From Hyunsoonleella pacifica (GTDB lineage: Bacteria; Bacteroidota; Bacteroidia; Flavobacteriales; Flavobacteriaceae): a stretch of DNA of 64,000 nucleotides. The stretch's first letter is position 1; each line of letters opens with the position of its first letter. The stretch is from assembly GCF_004310335.1 (NCBI RefSeq), contig NZ_SIRS01000007.1:62001-126000 (forward strand). Direction: 5' to 3'. The position numbers and the translations under genes are program-made. Shown here in pieces: positions 8,279 to 17,293 of this stretch. A model generated the notes under the pieces. The model saw only the letters and a list, made by a program, of their open reading frames with translations, made no database searches and was not told the origin of the DNA.

Positions 8279-10080
8279 ATAAAACAGTCAACATAAATTT
8301 AGCAGGTATCTTTTTTCATATTGATGAAGACGCGTACCTAAAATTACAACGCTATCTTGAGGCTATAAAACGTTCATTTACTGATTCGCAAGGACGATCT
8401 GAAATTATTGCCGATATAGAAGCACGTATTGCTGAGCTTTTTAACGAGCGTGTGCAAAACGACAAACAAGTGATACGAATTACAGAGGTAGACGCCATTA
8501 TTACTATTATGGGGCAACCTGAGGATTACTTAGTAGACGATGAGATTTTTGAGGATGGCCCACAACAAACCTATACTTCTACTAAGGCCAGACCTTCAAA
8601 AAAACTATATAGAGATACAGATAACTCTTATGTTGGTGGTGTATCGGCTGGTTTAGGACACTATTTTGGTGTTGATGCTATTTGGATTCGCTTAGCATGG
8701 ATTCTTTTAGTTGCTGGTGCTGGTACAGGTATTTTACTTTATATATTACTCTGGATTTTAGTACCTGAGGCTAAAAGTACTGCTGAAAAAATAATGATGA
8801 CAGGGGAGCCTGTTAACATTAGTAATATTGAAAAAAAAATAAAGGATGGCTTTGATACGGTAACGGAAACTGTTGGAGATGTAGCTAAAAATGTATCAGA
8901 CTCTGTATCTAACGCAGCTAAAAAAGTAGATGTTAAAAAAGGGGCTAGTTCTATAAAATCGTCCTCCAGAACCTTCTTTGAAACTCTTGGAGATGTTATT
9001 ATATTCTTCTTTAAAATATTTGCCAAGTTTATTGGGGCCATATTACTATTAGTGGGTGCTATTACAGTAATTGCCTTAATAATATCTCTATTTACCATTG
9101 GTATTTCTAATGCTGTTAACATCCCTGGTTTTGATATTGTTGATGCTGCTAATGCTGCAAATACCTCTATATGGTTAGTATCTCTCTTGATATTTTTTGC
9201 TGTTGGTGTACCATTCTTTTTCTTAGCATATCTAGGATTAAAAATTTTGGTAAACAACTTAAAGTCTATAGGTAATATTGCTAAATTCTCATTACTAGGT
9301 TTATGGTTGATTGCCATTATAGGCCTAATCATATTAGGAGTAAAACAGGCTAGTGAGCATGCTTTTGATGCTAATGTTATACAGAAAGAACAATTAAACA
9401 TAACAGCTAATGATACTATTAAAGTAACCATGGTTGGTAATGATAATTATTACAAATCTCAATATGGACATTTATCTAGAAATAGAAACTCTTTTAGATT
9501 AGTTTATAATGAAAATGATGAAAAGATGATTTACTCATCAGATATTAGACTTATTGTAAAATCTACAAAAGATTCTCTAGCATCATTAAGTATTGAGAAA
9601 AAAGCTGAAGGTAGTGATTATCCTAGTGCAAAAAAGCGAGCTGAACAAATTAATTATGGTTATGCCTTAGTTGGAAATGAGTTACAATTAAACGCCTTTT
9701 TAATAACAGATTTTGAAAATAAATATAGAGATCAAGAAGTAGAGTTAATATTGTATTTACCTGAGGGTGCTACTTTATATGCCAATGATAACACTTATCC
9801 TTTTCACAGAAATTCTCCTAGTTACAATGATATTTTAGATAACGGACAAGAAGAACATTACTTGAAGATACTACAAAATGATACTAAATGCTTAGACTGC
9901 GATGAAGATACCTTTGAAGTAAATGTAGATACTGATGGTGTAAAAATAAATGAAGATGGTATTGAAATTGAAGATGGAGCAGACAAAGTAAAAATTAATA
10001 GTGAGGGAATAAAAGTAGAGTCTGACGATGTAAAAGTTAATATTGATAGTAATGGTATAGATATAACATCAGATAACTAA
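8275..10080 (+). CDS. PspC domain membrane protein with C-terminal beta repeats
   Basis: A 601-residue protein. The N-terminal ~95 residues are a conserved cytoplasmic segment of flavobacterial PspC proteins. The PspC domain (about 105-165: KKLYRDTDNSYVGGVSAGLGHYFG and a membrane helix) follows. Further membrane helices lie around 235-290 and 300-365, and the C-terminal third is extracytoplasmic, ending in a regular run of short repeats (DGVKINEDGIEIEDG and so on, about 545-600) that resembles the head-GIN type beta-helix. PspC proteins sense envelope stress. Translational overlap with padR and the two following DUF2807 genes suggest a single envelope-stress module. Confidence 0.9.
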   Translation: MNKTVNINLAGIFFHIDEDAYLKLQRYLEAIKRSFTDSQGRSEIIADIEARIAELFNERVQNDKQVIRITEVDAIITIMGQPEDYLVDDEIFEDGPQQTYTSTKARPSKKLYRDTDNSYVGGVSAGLGHYFGVDAIWIRLAWILLVAGAGTGILLYILLWILVPEAKSTAEKIMMTGEPVNISNIEKKIKDGFDTVTETVGDVAKNVSDSVSNAAKKVDVKKGASSIKSSSRTFFETLGDVIIFFFKIFAKFIGAILLLVGAITVIALIISLFTIGISNAVNIPGFDIVDAANAANTSIWLVSLLIFFAVGVPFFFLAYLGLKILVNNLKSIGNIAKFSLLGLWLIAIIGLIILGVKQASEHAFDANVIQKEQLNITANDTIKVTMVGNDNYYKSQYGHLSRNRNSFRLVYNENDEKMIYSSDIRLIVKSTKDSLASLSIEKKAEGSDYPSAKKRAEQINYGYALVGNELQLNAFLITDFENKYRDQEVELILYLPEGATLYANDNTYPFHRNSPSYNDILDNGQEEHYLKILQNDTKCLDCDEDTFEVNVDTDGVKINEDGIEIEDGADKVKINSEGIKVESDDVKVNIDSNGIDITSDN

Positions 10081-10195
10081 CAACTCATCCTTAAAATATA
10101 ACAATTCAGTAATACAAATTCAAAAATGTAGCTAATACAAAATATATTTGGGTAACAAATAAATACTAATCATCAATCACTTTAAAACAAAAATC

Positions 10196-10924
10196 ATGAC
10201 AACACTAATCAGAATTATTGTAACCTCAATTTTAAGTTTACTTATGTTTTCCTGTAATTTCAATATGAATTGGAGTACTGGAGTAAAGGGTAATGGTAAT
10301 GTGGTAATGGAAACCAGAGAGGTAACCGAATCTTTCTCTAAAATTAAAGCTACTGAAGGACTAAATGTTTACGTTACTCAAGGAAATAACGAGAGTATAG
10401 CAGTGGAAGCAGATGAAAACATACAAGAACTTATTTTAACTGAAATTAAAGATGGGGTTTTGAAGATACATTGCAAAGAACAAATTGGAAGAGCTTCTTC
10501 TAAAAAGATTAATGTAACTTTTAAATCTGTTTCTGCATTAACCTCTACTAGTGGAAGTAATTTATATGCTACAAATACAGTTTTGGCAGAAAACCTAATT
10601 TTAAAATCAAGTAGCGGTAGCAATATGAAGGTAAAGGTTAAAGCTAATGATTTAACTTGTGATTCGTCTAGTGGAAGTAACTTAAAGGTTTCTGGCAATA
10701 CGATAAGCTTAAGTGCAGAAGCCAGCAGTGGTAGTAATATCAAAGCAGGGGATCTAAAAGCTGAATCTTCTGAGGTATCAGCATCTAGTGGAGCTAACTT
10801 AACTGTTAACACTTCTAAGGCTTTGATAGCTAAAGCATCTAGTGGTGGTGGCGTTAAATATTATGGTAATCCAGAAATGTTAGATACTGATAAAAGTTCT
10901 GGTGGAAGTATAAATAAAAGATAA
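10196..10924 (+). CDS. Head-GIN (DUF2807) lipoprotein
   Basis: A 242-residue lipoprotein with lipobox SLLMFSC (Cys near residue 20). The mature part is a DUF2807 domain, a right-handed beta-helix whose turns are marked here by a repeated S-S-G-S-N motif about every 18-22 residues (at roughly 120, 140, 160, 180 and 200). The segment ESFSKIKATEGLNVYVTQGN is the standard N-terminal GIN motif. Such proteins follow PspC genes in many flavobacteria and are thought to sit at the outer membrane; no activity is proven. It lies 115 nt after the PspC gene and is followed by a terminator. Confidence 0.9.
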   Translation: MTTLIRIIVTSILSLLMFSCNFNMNWSTGVKGNGNVVMETREVTESFSKIKATEGLNVYVTQGNNESIAVEADENIQELILTEIKDGVLKIHCKEQIGRASSKKINVTFKSVSALTSTSGSNLYATNTVLAENLILKSSSGSNMKVKVKANDLTCDSSSGSNLKVSGNTISLSAEASSGSNIKAGDLKAESSEVSASSGANLTVNTSKALIAKASSGGGVKYYGNPEMLDTDKSSGGSINKR

Positions 10925-10947
10925 CCCGTTAAACTTTGTGAATTTTT

Positions 10948-10990
10948 GCCATCTTAAATCTTTATTGATTTAAGGTGGCTTTTATTTTTG
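10948..10990 (+). terminator. Rho-independent terminator after the DUF2807 lipoprotein
   Basis: A 13-bp stem (10948-10960 with 10967-10979; GCCATCTTAAATC against GATTTAAGGTGGC, one G-T pair) with a TTTATT loop, followed by a T-rich stretch to 10990. Confidence 0.88.
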
Positions 10991-11086
10991 CTTATATTTC
11001 TCAAAAAGTGACTTCCTTCTGCTTAAGTGTGTCTAAATTAGTAAAATAACGTATAGTAATTACGTTACACTTTTAACCCTCATAAA

Positions 11087-11923
11087 ATGAAACGATATTT
11101 TTTAGCTATAATCCTAGTTAGCGTTGCTTTTACAAAAACGTATACTCAAAATATAGAAAAGATAAAAGGCAATCGCATAGTCACTATAATTAATACTGAA
11201 ATTGATGGCTTTCATACCATTGCTTTAGACGAAGATTTTGAAATTGACTTGATTTATAATAAAGTACCTTCCGTAGAAATTGAAACAGACGAAAATCTCC
11301 ATGAAGTAATTGATTTTATGGTAAGAGACAGTGTACTTTACTTTAACAAGCTAAAACGTATAACCTCAAAAAAGCGATTACGTATTAAGGTAAGTTATGA
11401 CGATCTTTTACAACATATTGAAGTTACTGATGATGCTGAAATACATGGATTAACGCCTTTACATTTATATAACGCAACATTAAAAACTAGCGGTTATTCT
11501 AAAGTTGGCTTAACGATAAAAACTGATAATTTTAATTTTGAAAGTATTGATAAGGCTAAAGTAAAGTTGAATGTTACAGCAGATACCTGTTTGATTAATA
11601 TGAGAGGTTCTGGAAAATTAGAGGCTTTAATAAATGCCCCAAAAGTTAATGCTTCTATATATGAAAGAACAAATGCTATTATTGAAGGTAATTGCGACAA
11701 TGCTGATCTAGAACTCGATAACAATGCTCAATTTAACGGAAAAAACTTTACTATTAATACCTGTAGAATAGTTTGCAACATATCTAGCAGTGCCTATTTA
11801 GAAGTTATGAAGGATATTAGTATTGATGCAACTGGTACGAGTTCTATTTACCTTTATCAAAATCCCAAAATTGTCATTAATAGTATGACTGATACTACTA
11901 AACTTCAAAAAAAAGTTAAATAG
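11087..11923 (+). CDS. Second DUF2807 (GIN domain) protein
   Basis: A 278-residue protein with a Sec signal peptide (MKRYFLAIILVSVAFTKTYTQN). The opening EIDGFHTIALDEDFEIDLIYNK matches the start of DUF2807 domains, and the rest shows the regular short strands of a beta-helix (for example ATLKTSGYSKVGLTI, KLNVTADTCLINMRGSG). It is more diverged than the lipoprotein at 10196 and has its own transcription unit after the terminator at 10948. The C-terminus ends with a basic stretch (KLQKKVK). It converges on the GH2 gene with only 28 nt between stops and no clear terminator. Function unknown. Confidence 0.82.
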   Translation: MKRYFLAIILVSVAFTKTYTQNIEKIKGNRIVTIINTEIDGFHTIALDEDFEIDLIYNKVPSVEIETDENLHEVIDFMVRDSVLYFNKLKRITSKKRLRIKVSYDDLLQHIEVTDDAEIHGLTPLHLYNATLKTSGYSKVGLTIKTDNFNFESIDKAKVKLNVTADTCLINMRGSGKLEALINAPKVNASIYERTNAIIEGNCDNADLELDNNAQFNGKNFTINTCRIVCNISSSAYLEVMKDISIDATGTSSIYLYQNPKIVINSMTDTTKLQKKVK

Positions 11924-11951
11924 AACTATTTTTCTGTGATTACTCTTAAGG

Positions 11952-14378
11952 CTACTCAATATCTAAATACGTTCCTTTAAAGCTTTGATTAAGTACCATA
12001 ACTTGTAATTGCTCATCATCAGAAAACCTTTTTACTTCTATTGAAGCTTCTCCATTAGCCATTTCTATAACTTCACTACCTGTGGGTGTACCTTGACTTA
12101 TAATAGCTTCTCCCCCATTTAAACATTGAAAATAAACACGTTCTTCGTAATCTAAACATCTTAACCCCTTATCATCTATAGCGGTAGCTGTGACTAGATA
12201 ATTACCGTTCTCTAACTTTTTATGTTTAAGTTTTAGGCTTCTTGCCTTACCATTTTTATCAAACCTGTAATTTAGCTTTAATTCATCACTTACTTTGTTG
12301 CCGTCTTTTGTTATAGCTATAGCTGTTAATGTATTTTCTCCTTCTTTAAAATTCACATCCCAATTTAAACCAGCAGCTGGAAAATCTTTAGTATTTCGTT
12401 TTTTGGTTCCTAGACTTTTACCATTCAAAAATAATTCTACGCTAGAGCAGTTACTATATACACTTATAGCTCTTGGTTTTCCTTTTGGCCCTTGGCGTTC
12501 TGTCCACGTGTGCGACTCAATATAAGTAAATGGTTCTTCACTCCAATAACTTTTAAATACATAAAATGCGTCTTTAGGCTTTCCTGTTCTATCTACCAAT
12601 CCTTTTTGATTCATATAAGGAATTGCATTTTCAGGACGCAGTGGCGTACCAAAATCTTTAAATGCCCATTGTACATTACCAACAAAAGTAGAATCGTTTT
12701 CTGAAATTCTTAAATGCCAATCGAATAAATCTACAATGTAGTTCTCACTCCAATCTCCTATTTGAGCTATGTTAGCCACATCTGTCTGCACAATAGCTTC
12801 TTCCCAACCATCTGATTGAATTTTACCTTCTCCCGTTATAGGGTTTTCAGTATGGCGCCCCAAATGGCTTGAGCCTCCGTATTCTGCATGTAAAAAATGA
12901 GGATATTCTGCTTTGTATTGGTCTATTGCTTTTTGATAGCTTTTATAGCTTCCCGAATACCAACCAGACCATATTGAAGGCGAAAATACATCTACAATAT
13001 GTGCGCCTTCATAGTATTTTCTAATTGCTGTTTTTCTTGAAGGATCTAGCTTATGTGCTAAATCATTTAGTTCTGTTAAAAATGTATTTATCTCCTGCCT
13101 ATTATCTCCATTTTCAAAATCTGGCAACCAATAAATCTCATTACCTAAAGACCATAAAATAACACTTGGATGGTTAAAATTTTGAGTAATTATCTCTTCG
13201 AGCATGGTTTTAGTATTTACTTTCCATGTATCATTACCTACCCCTCCTCGACACCAAGGCAATTCATCCCACACCAAAAGCCCCAATTCATCACATGCTT
13301 TATAAACTTCAGGATCTTGAGGGTAGTGTGCCAAACGCACAAAATTAGCCCCCATATCCTTAATAAGTTCCATATCGGCTCTATGCTGTTCATTAGACAT
13401 TGCTGCCCCAACACCAGCATGCTCTTCATGTCTGTGTGTCCCTCTTAATAAAAGGCGTTCTCCATTTAAATAAAATGCACCATGGTCTTTAAATTCAAAC
13501 CATCTAAAACCAATGGGCTCAGAAACTTCATCTTTTATAACTTCATCTTCAATAAGCTCTAGTTTAAGTGTGTAAAGATTAGGCGAGTCTGTATGCCATA
13601 ATTTGGGGTTTTCAATATTATTAAACTCAATTTCAACTTGATGTTCTAATATTTCAAATTGAGAAGATGTTACTACCTGTTCATTACTGTCAATTAAAGA
13701 TGCTTTAATTTTTAAGTTAGAAATTTCCGAACCATTAATTGTTGCTGTTGCTATTATTTCAGCTCTATCCTTAGTAACTTTAGGGGTGGTTATTTTTAAA
13801 TTAGACAAATAAACAGAAGGTAACGTTTCCAACCAAACATCTCTTGTAATTCCTCCAAAAATGAAAAAATCACTTTTTTGTGATGGTATTACTTCTGGAT
13901 TATAGCTATTATCTACTCTAACTAATACTTCGTTTTTTCCTGATACTATAGTATTAGTGATATCTACAGAAAATCCTATATAGCCTCCAGTATGTCCTCC
14001 TACTTTAGTTCCGTTAACATAAACTTCACTTTCAATATTAACACCTTCAAAATGTAGATAATAGGATTGATTATCCATAACCTTAGATATATCTAAATCC
14101 TTTTTATACCAACTCGCACTTCTCCTGTAACCAGGAGCTACATCTGTAGCATCTAATGCATTCCAACTATGCGGTAAATTTACTTCTTGCCAATTATTCT
14201 GCTTAAGAGCTTCATTTAAATATTGAGTGTTATTTTCTAGATAAAGCCAGTTTAAGTTTATATTAGTTCTATTCCTTGTATTCACATTACCATTTTTATC
14301 TACTGAGTGGCATGAAAACTGGTAAAAACAAACTAAAAGAACTACTAATATTCTTAAAAAAGAGGATTTTAATTTCAT
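11952..14378 (-). CDS. GH2 glycosidase lipoprotein, probable exo-beta-uronidase
   Basis: An 808-residue GH2 enzyme with a lipobox signal (CFYQFSC, Cys near residue 23). A sugar-binding jelly roll (about 35-205), an Ig-like domain (210-310), the TIM barrel (310-610) and C-terminal beta domains follow. The acid/base Glu is in LWSLGNE (about residue 414) and the nucleophile in HAEYGG (about 499). N-Q-K in YMNQKGLV (about 588-590) matches the N-x-K motif by which GH2 beta-glucuronidases and beta-galacturonidases bind the uronic acid carboxylate. It is the last gene of the SusC-SusD-GH88-GH2 group, 189 nt after GH88. The exact substrate is unproven; plain beta-galactosidase is less likely given N-x-K. 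Confidence 0.88.
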   Translation of the reverse strand: MKLKSSFLRILVVLLVCFYQFSCHSVDKNGNVNTRNRTNINLNWLYLENNTQYLNEALKQNNWQEVNLPHSWNALDATDVAPGYRRSASWYKKDLDISKVMDNQSYYLHFEGVNIESEVYVNGTKVGGHTGGYIGFSVDITNTIVSGKNEVLVRVDNSYNPEVIPSQKSDFFIFGGITRDVWLETLPSVYLSNLKITTPKVTKDRAEIIATATINGSEISNLKIKASLIDSNEQVVTSSQFEILEHQVEIEFNNIENPKLWHTDSPNLYTLKLELIEDEVIKDEVSEPIGFRWFEFKDHGAFYLNGERLLLRGTHRHEEHAGVGAAMSNEQHRADMELIKDMGANFVRLAHYPQDPEVYKACDELGLLVWDELPWCRGGVGNDTWKVNTKTMLEEIITQNFNHPSVILWSLGNEIYWLPDFENGDNRQEINTFLTELNDLAHKLDPSRKTAIRKYYEGAHIVDVFSPSIWSGWYSGSYKSYQKAIDQYKAEYPHFLHAEYGGSSHLGRHTENPITGEGKIQSDGWEEAIVQTDVANIAQIGDWSENYIVDLFDWHLRISENDSTFVGNVQWAFKDFGTPLRPENAIPYMNQKGLVDRTGKPKDAFYVFKSYWSEEPFTYIESHTWTERQGPKGKPRAISVYSNCSSVELFLNGKSLGTKKRNTKDFPAAGLNWDVNFKEGENTLTAIAITKDGNKVSDELKLNYRFDKNGKARSLKLKHKKLENGNYLVTATAIDDKGLRCLDYEERVYFQCLNGGEAIISQGTPTGSEVIEMANGEASIEVKRFSDDEQLQVMVLNQSFKGTYLDIE

Positions 14379-14567
14379 CTGTTAAAACTTGGATAATGTA
14401 AAAAACAATGTAAGCAACAATATAGGTGCTTAATAAATATCAATAAACTAATTGTAAATAAAGCTATTGGTAGAAATGTATGTAACCAACATCTATAAAT
14501 GAATCTTCACACTCAGGTAAAAACAGGACATTTATTTACGTATCTAAATAATCTAGAATTATAATTT

Positions 14568-15755
14568 CTATTTCTGAAGCGCTTTGAGTCTAAGAAGGGT
14601 TTGTAAAAAATAATAATCTCCGTAGGCAATTGGCTCGTCCATTTCTTTCTTGAGCGACCAATCTCCAAAGCTATGATCTAATATAAAAGGTATATCAATA
14701 TCTTCGGGAAGTATGTATTTTCTTGACTTTAAGCTTTCACAAACTTTTTTACTATAATTCAAAAAATCTTCATTTTTGGTATACTGATATAACTCTATTA
14801 GCGCTGACGCTACTATTGCAGCAGCAGACACATCTCGAGAGATATTTGGTATATCTGGATGATCAAAATCCCAATAAGGCACTCCATCTTCTGGCATATT
14901 CTTATGATTAATAAAGAAGTTAGCAGTAGCTATAGCCTGATTTAAATATTTATCATCTTTGGTATATCTATAAACAGTTGTAAAACCATTAATTGCCCAA
15001 CCTTGACCACGAGCCCATGCAGAATCATCACTAATTCCTTGATGTGTAACACGCCCTCTAACTTGACCAGATATTGTATCATAATCCAATACGTGCCATG
15101 TACTTGCATCTTCTCTAAAATGATTTTTTAAAGTAGTATTAGCATGTTTAACTGCTATTTTATGAAACGTACTATCGCCTGATATTTTGGTAGCTTCGAA
15201 CAAAAGTTCTAGATTCATCATATTATCAATAATAACAGGAAACTGCCAAATATCTTCATTAAAATCCCAAGAACGTATACTACCCACAGTATCATCAAAC
15301 CTAGTAGATAAAGTTTTAGCACTCTTTACTATGATATCCTTGTAATTTTGATTGTCTTTAACTTTTAAGCCATTACCAAAACTACAAAATACCTTAAAAC
15401 CCATATCATGGGTTCTATCATTGTACTTTTCCTTCTCTATGTAAGCAGTCCATTCTTCAGCTCTATTTTTGAAATCTTCATTACGAGTGAGCATATAAAT
15501 TTGCCAAAAATTGCCAGCAAAAAAGCCACTGGTCCAATTTCCAGAAGGTACTTTTGTTATTGTAGCTGTTTTTGGATTATAGCTTCGTGCAAAAGCTGTG
15601 GAATCTACTTTATAATTTAGAAACTTACTGTACCTTGCTTGTAACAAAGCTTCAATAGTTTCTTTACCGTCTACTACTTTATTTTTATCCTCAGATTTAC
15701 ATGATACACATGTAAATCCAAGGATAATAAATAAAAAACTAACTCTAAACATCAA
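14568..15755 (-). CDS. GH88 unsaturated glucuronyl hydrolase lipoprotein
   Basis: A 395-residue lipoprotein (FTCVSC lipobox, Cys near residue 19). The (alpha/alpha)6-barrel of GH88 is recognisable by SGFFAG (76-81), THDMGF with Asp117, VIIDNMMN with Asp177, and HQGISDDSAWARGQGW (about 238-253). The two Asp residues match, in order and spacing, the catalytic pair of Bacillus unsaturated glucuronyl hydrolase (Asp88 and Asp149). GH88 enzymes hydrate and remove the 4,5-unsaturated uronic acid left by lyases acting on glycosaminoglycan-, ulvan- or glucuronan-like chains. The gene starts 13 nt after the SusD stop, so it is cotranscribed. A lyase making its substrate must come from elsewhere; candidates are at 42148 and 54878. 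Confidence 0.92.
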   Translation of the reverse strand: MMFRVSFLFIILGFTCVSCKSEDKNKVVDGKETIEALLQARYSKFLNYKVDSTAFARSYNPKTATITKVPSGNWTSGFFAGNFWQIYMLTRNEDFKNRAEEWTAYIEKEKYNDRTHDMGFKVFCSFGNGLKVKDNQNYKDIIVKSAKTLSTRFDDTVGSIRSWDFNEDIWQFPVIIDNMMNLELLFEATKISGDSTFHKIAVKHANTTLKNHFREDASTWHVLDYDTISGQVRGRVTHQGISDDSAWARGQGWAINGFTTVYRYTKDDKYLNQAIATANFFINHKNMPEDGVPYWDFDHPDIPNISRDVSAAAIVASALIELYQYTKNEDFLNYSKKVCESLKSRKYILPEDIDIPFILDHSFGDWSLKKEMDEPIAYGDYYFLQTLLRLKALQK

Positions 15756-15768
15756 ACAAAACTTTGAT

Positions 15769-17280
15769 TTAGTATCCAGGGTTCTGAGGTTCTAGATTCG
15801 GATTTCTAGCTAACTCATCTGCTGGTAATGGAAATAAATAATCTTGGTTAGGGTCAAAATTTGGCTTTTCGCCTTCTAAACCAGAAGCGCTAAACACTTC
15901 ACTTCCTAGTCTTCTTCTTGCAATATCGTACCATCTTTTAAATTCAAACGCTAATTCTAATCTACGCTCTTCTAAAACCATGTCTCTAAAGTCATCTTGT
16001 GATAATCCAGAAACATCTGCGGGGAAAGTCCCTCCGTTTCTTGCTCTATCTCTTACTCTATTTACATAACCTTCTGCTTCAGAAGAATTAGGAGACACTT
16101 CATTTAATGCTTCTGCAGCAATTAATAAAACTTCTGCATAACGCATCATAGAATAATTATGCTGAGAGCCTCTACCATTATTGTTAGCAGTTATACCTGT
16201 GTTACGAGTATATTTTGCTATATGAGGACGGTTTACTGCTCTACTATTAAAATCTCTATAATTAGTAAAAGGCTCTACATTACCATCAAAAATTCCTGTA
16301 GCATCAAAACTAACCGACTTCCTGTAATCTTGATCATCCCATGTATTGTATACCTCTAAAGAAGGCACAGCTACAGACCATCCGCCTCCAATACCATATT
16401 GCTCATCACTTCGGATTCCTGTTAAAGCTGGTTGATAATCTTGACCAGCATCACCATCTCTAAATCCATTAAAATCTAGCGAAAATATTGGTTCCTTAGA
16501 ACCATCAATTGTAGTAGCATCAAACAAATCTTGGAAATCTGCTTCTAAAGCCAAATCATACGGCCCTTCATTATCAATTACACCCTTAGCTTCTTTATAA
16601 GCTTCTTGGTAATTACCCATGGTTAAATGTACTAATGCCAAATAAGAATGTGCTGCAGATTTAGCAGGTATAGACCTTGCTGGTTGTGTATTTGGTAACC
16701 ATTGCTTAGCAAACTCTAAATCCGAGATTATATTAGCATACACCTCTGCTGCTGATGTTTTACTTATGGAACCTGATGCTTCAACATCAGTTATAGGCGT
16801 ATCTATGTATGGAATATCACCAAACTGCCTTACTAAATGAAAATATATAAATGCTCTAACAAAATAAGCTTGTGCTGTTATTGGATTTTTTTGCTCTTCT
16901 GAAGCTCCTACTAGTTCTGCACCAGCAATAGCCTGATTTGCAGCTGCTACAATTTGATAGGATCTTCGCCAATTATCAGGAATCATACCATTATCTGCTG
17001 GTACATTAAACTCATTATGCTCAATTCTACGTGCTGATGTAGTTGGATCTCCAATATCTACCATATCACTACGTAATAGAATAGTAAGCGACATTTTCCT
17101 ACCCCAAAAATCTTCGTGGGTCATGTGTCCATAAACACCATTTACAGCAGTTTGTATATCTCTTGGGGATTGAAAAAATCCTTCAGGAGCCAGTAGCCCT
17201 ACTGGTGCCTCCTCTAAGTCTGAACATCCTATTATTGATAAGCCTATCAATAAGAAGAAAAATTTGTACGTTGTTTTCAT
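15769..17280 (-). CDS. SusD-like glycan-binding lipoprotein (PUL 1)
   Basis: A 503-residue RagB/SusD protein with lipobox LSIIGC (Cys about residue 19). It has the tetratricopeptide-like N-terminal half (AYFVRAFIYFHLVRQFGDIPYID at about 143-165) and the typical C-terminal segments RYAEVLLIAAEALNE and RRLELAFEFKRWYDIARR, ending in NPGY. SusD proteins lie on the cell surface as the lid of the SusC transporter. The gene is 13 nt after SusC. It probably binds an oligosaccharide containing uronic acids, judging from the GH88 and GH2 genes that follow. Confidence 0.96.
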   Translation of the reverse strand: MKTTYKFFFLLIGLSIIGCSDLEEAPVGLLAPEGFFQSPRDIQTAVNGVYGHMTHEDFWGRKMSLTILLRSDMVDIGDPTTSARRIEHNEFNVPADNGMIPDNWRRSYQIVAAANQAIAGAELVGASEEQKNPITAQAYFVRAFIYFHLVRQFGDIPYIDTPITDVEASGSISKTSAAEVYANIISDLEFAKQWLPNTQPARSIPAKSAAHSYLALVHLTMGNYQEAYKEAKGVIDNEGPYDLALEADFQDLFDATTIDGSKEPIFSLDFNGFRDGDAGQDYQPALTGIRSDEQYGIGGGWSVAVPSLEVYNTWDDQDYRKSVSFDATGIFDGNVEPFTNYRDFNSRAVNRPHIAKYTRNTGITANNNGRGSQHNYSMMRYAEVLLIAAEALNEVSPNSSEAEGYVNRVRDRARNGGTFPADVSGLSQDDFRDMVLEERRLELAFEFKRWYDIARRRLGSEVFSASGLEGEKPNFDPNQDYLFPLPADELARNPNLEPQNPGY

Positions 17281-17293
17281 ATTTGTTTTTTTT

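Noticed and set aside
8739-9431. Open frame of 230 codons on the minus strand inside the PspC gene
   Set aside because: It lies wholly within a well-supported gene on the other strand, has no recognisable domain, and its hydrophobic stretches are mirror images of the PspC membrane helices.
10378-10812. Open frame of 144 codons on the minus strand inside the DUF2807 lipoprotein gene
   Set aside because: The repetitive LLPL pattern is only the reverse of the S-S-G-S-N codon repeats of the real gene.
14464-14492. TTGG and AACCAAC spaced apart upstream of the 808-aa GH2
   Set aside because: The arms are separated by about 15 bases rather than four, so they do not form the palindrome.
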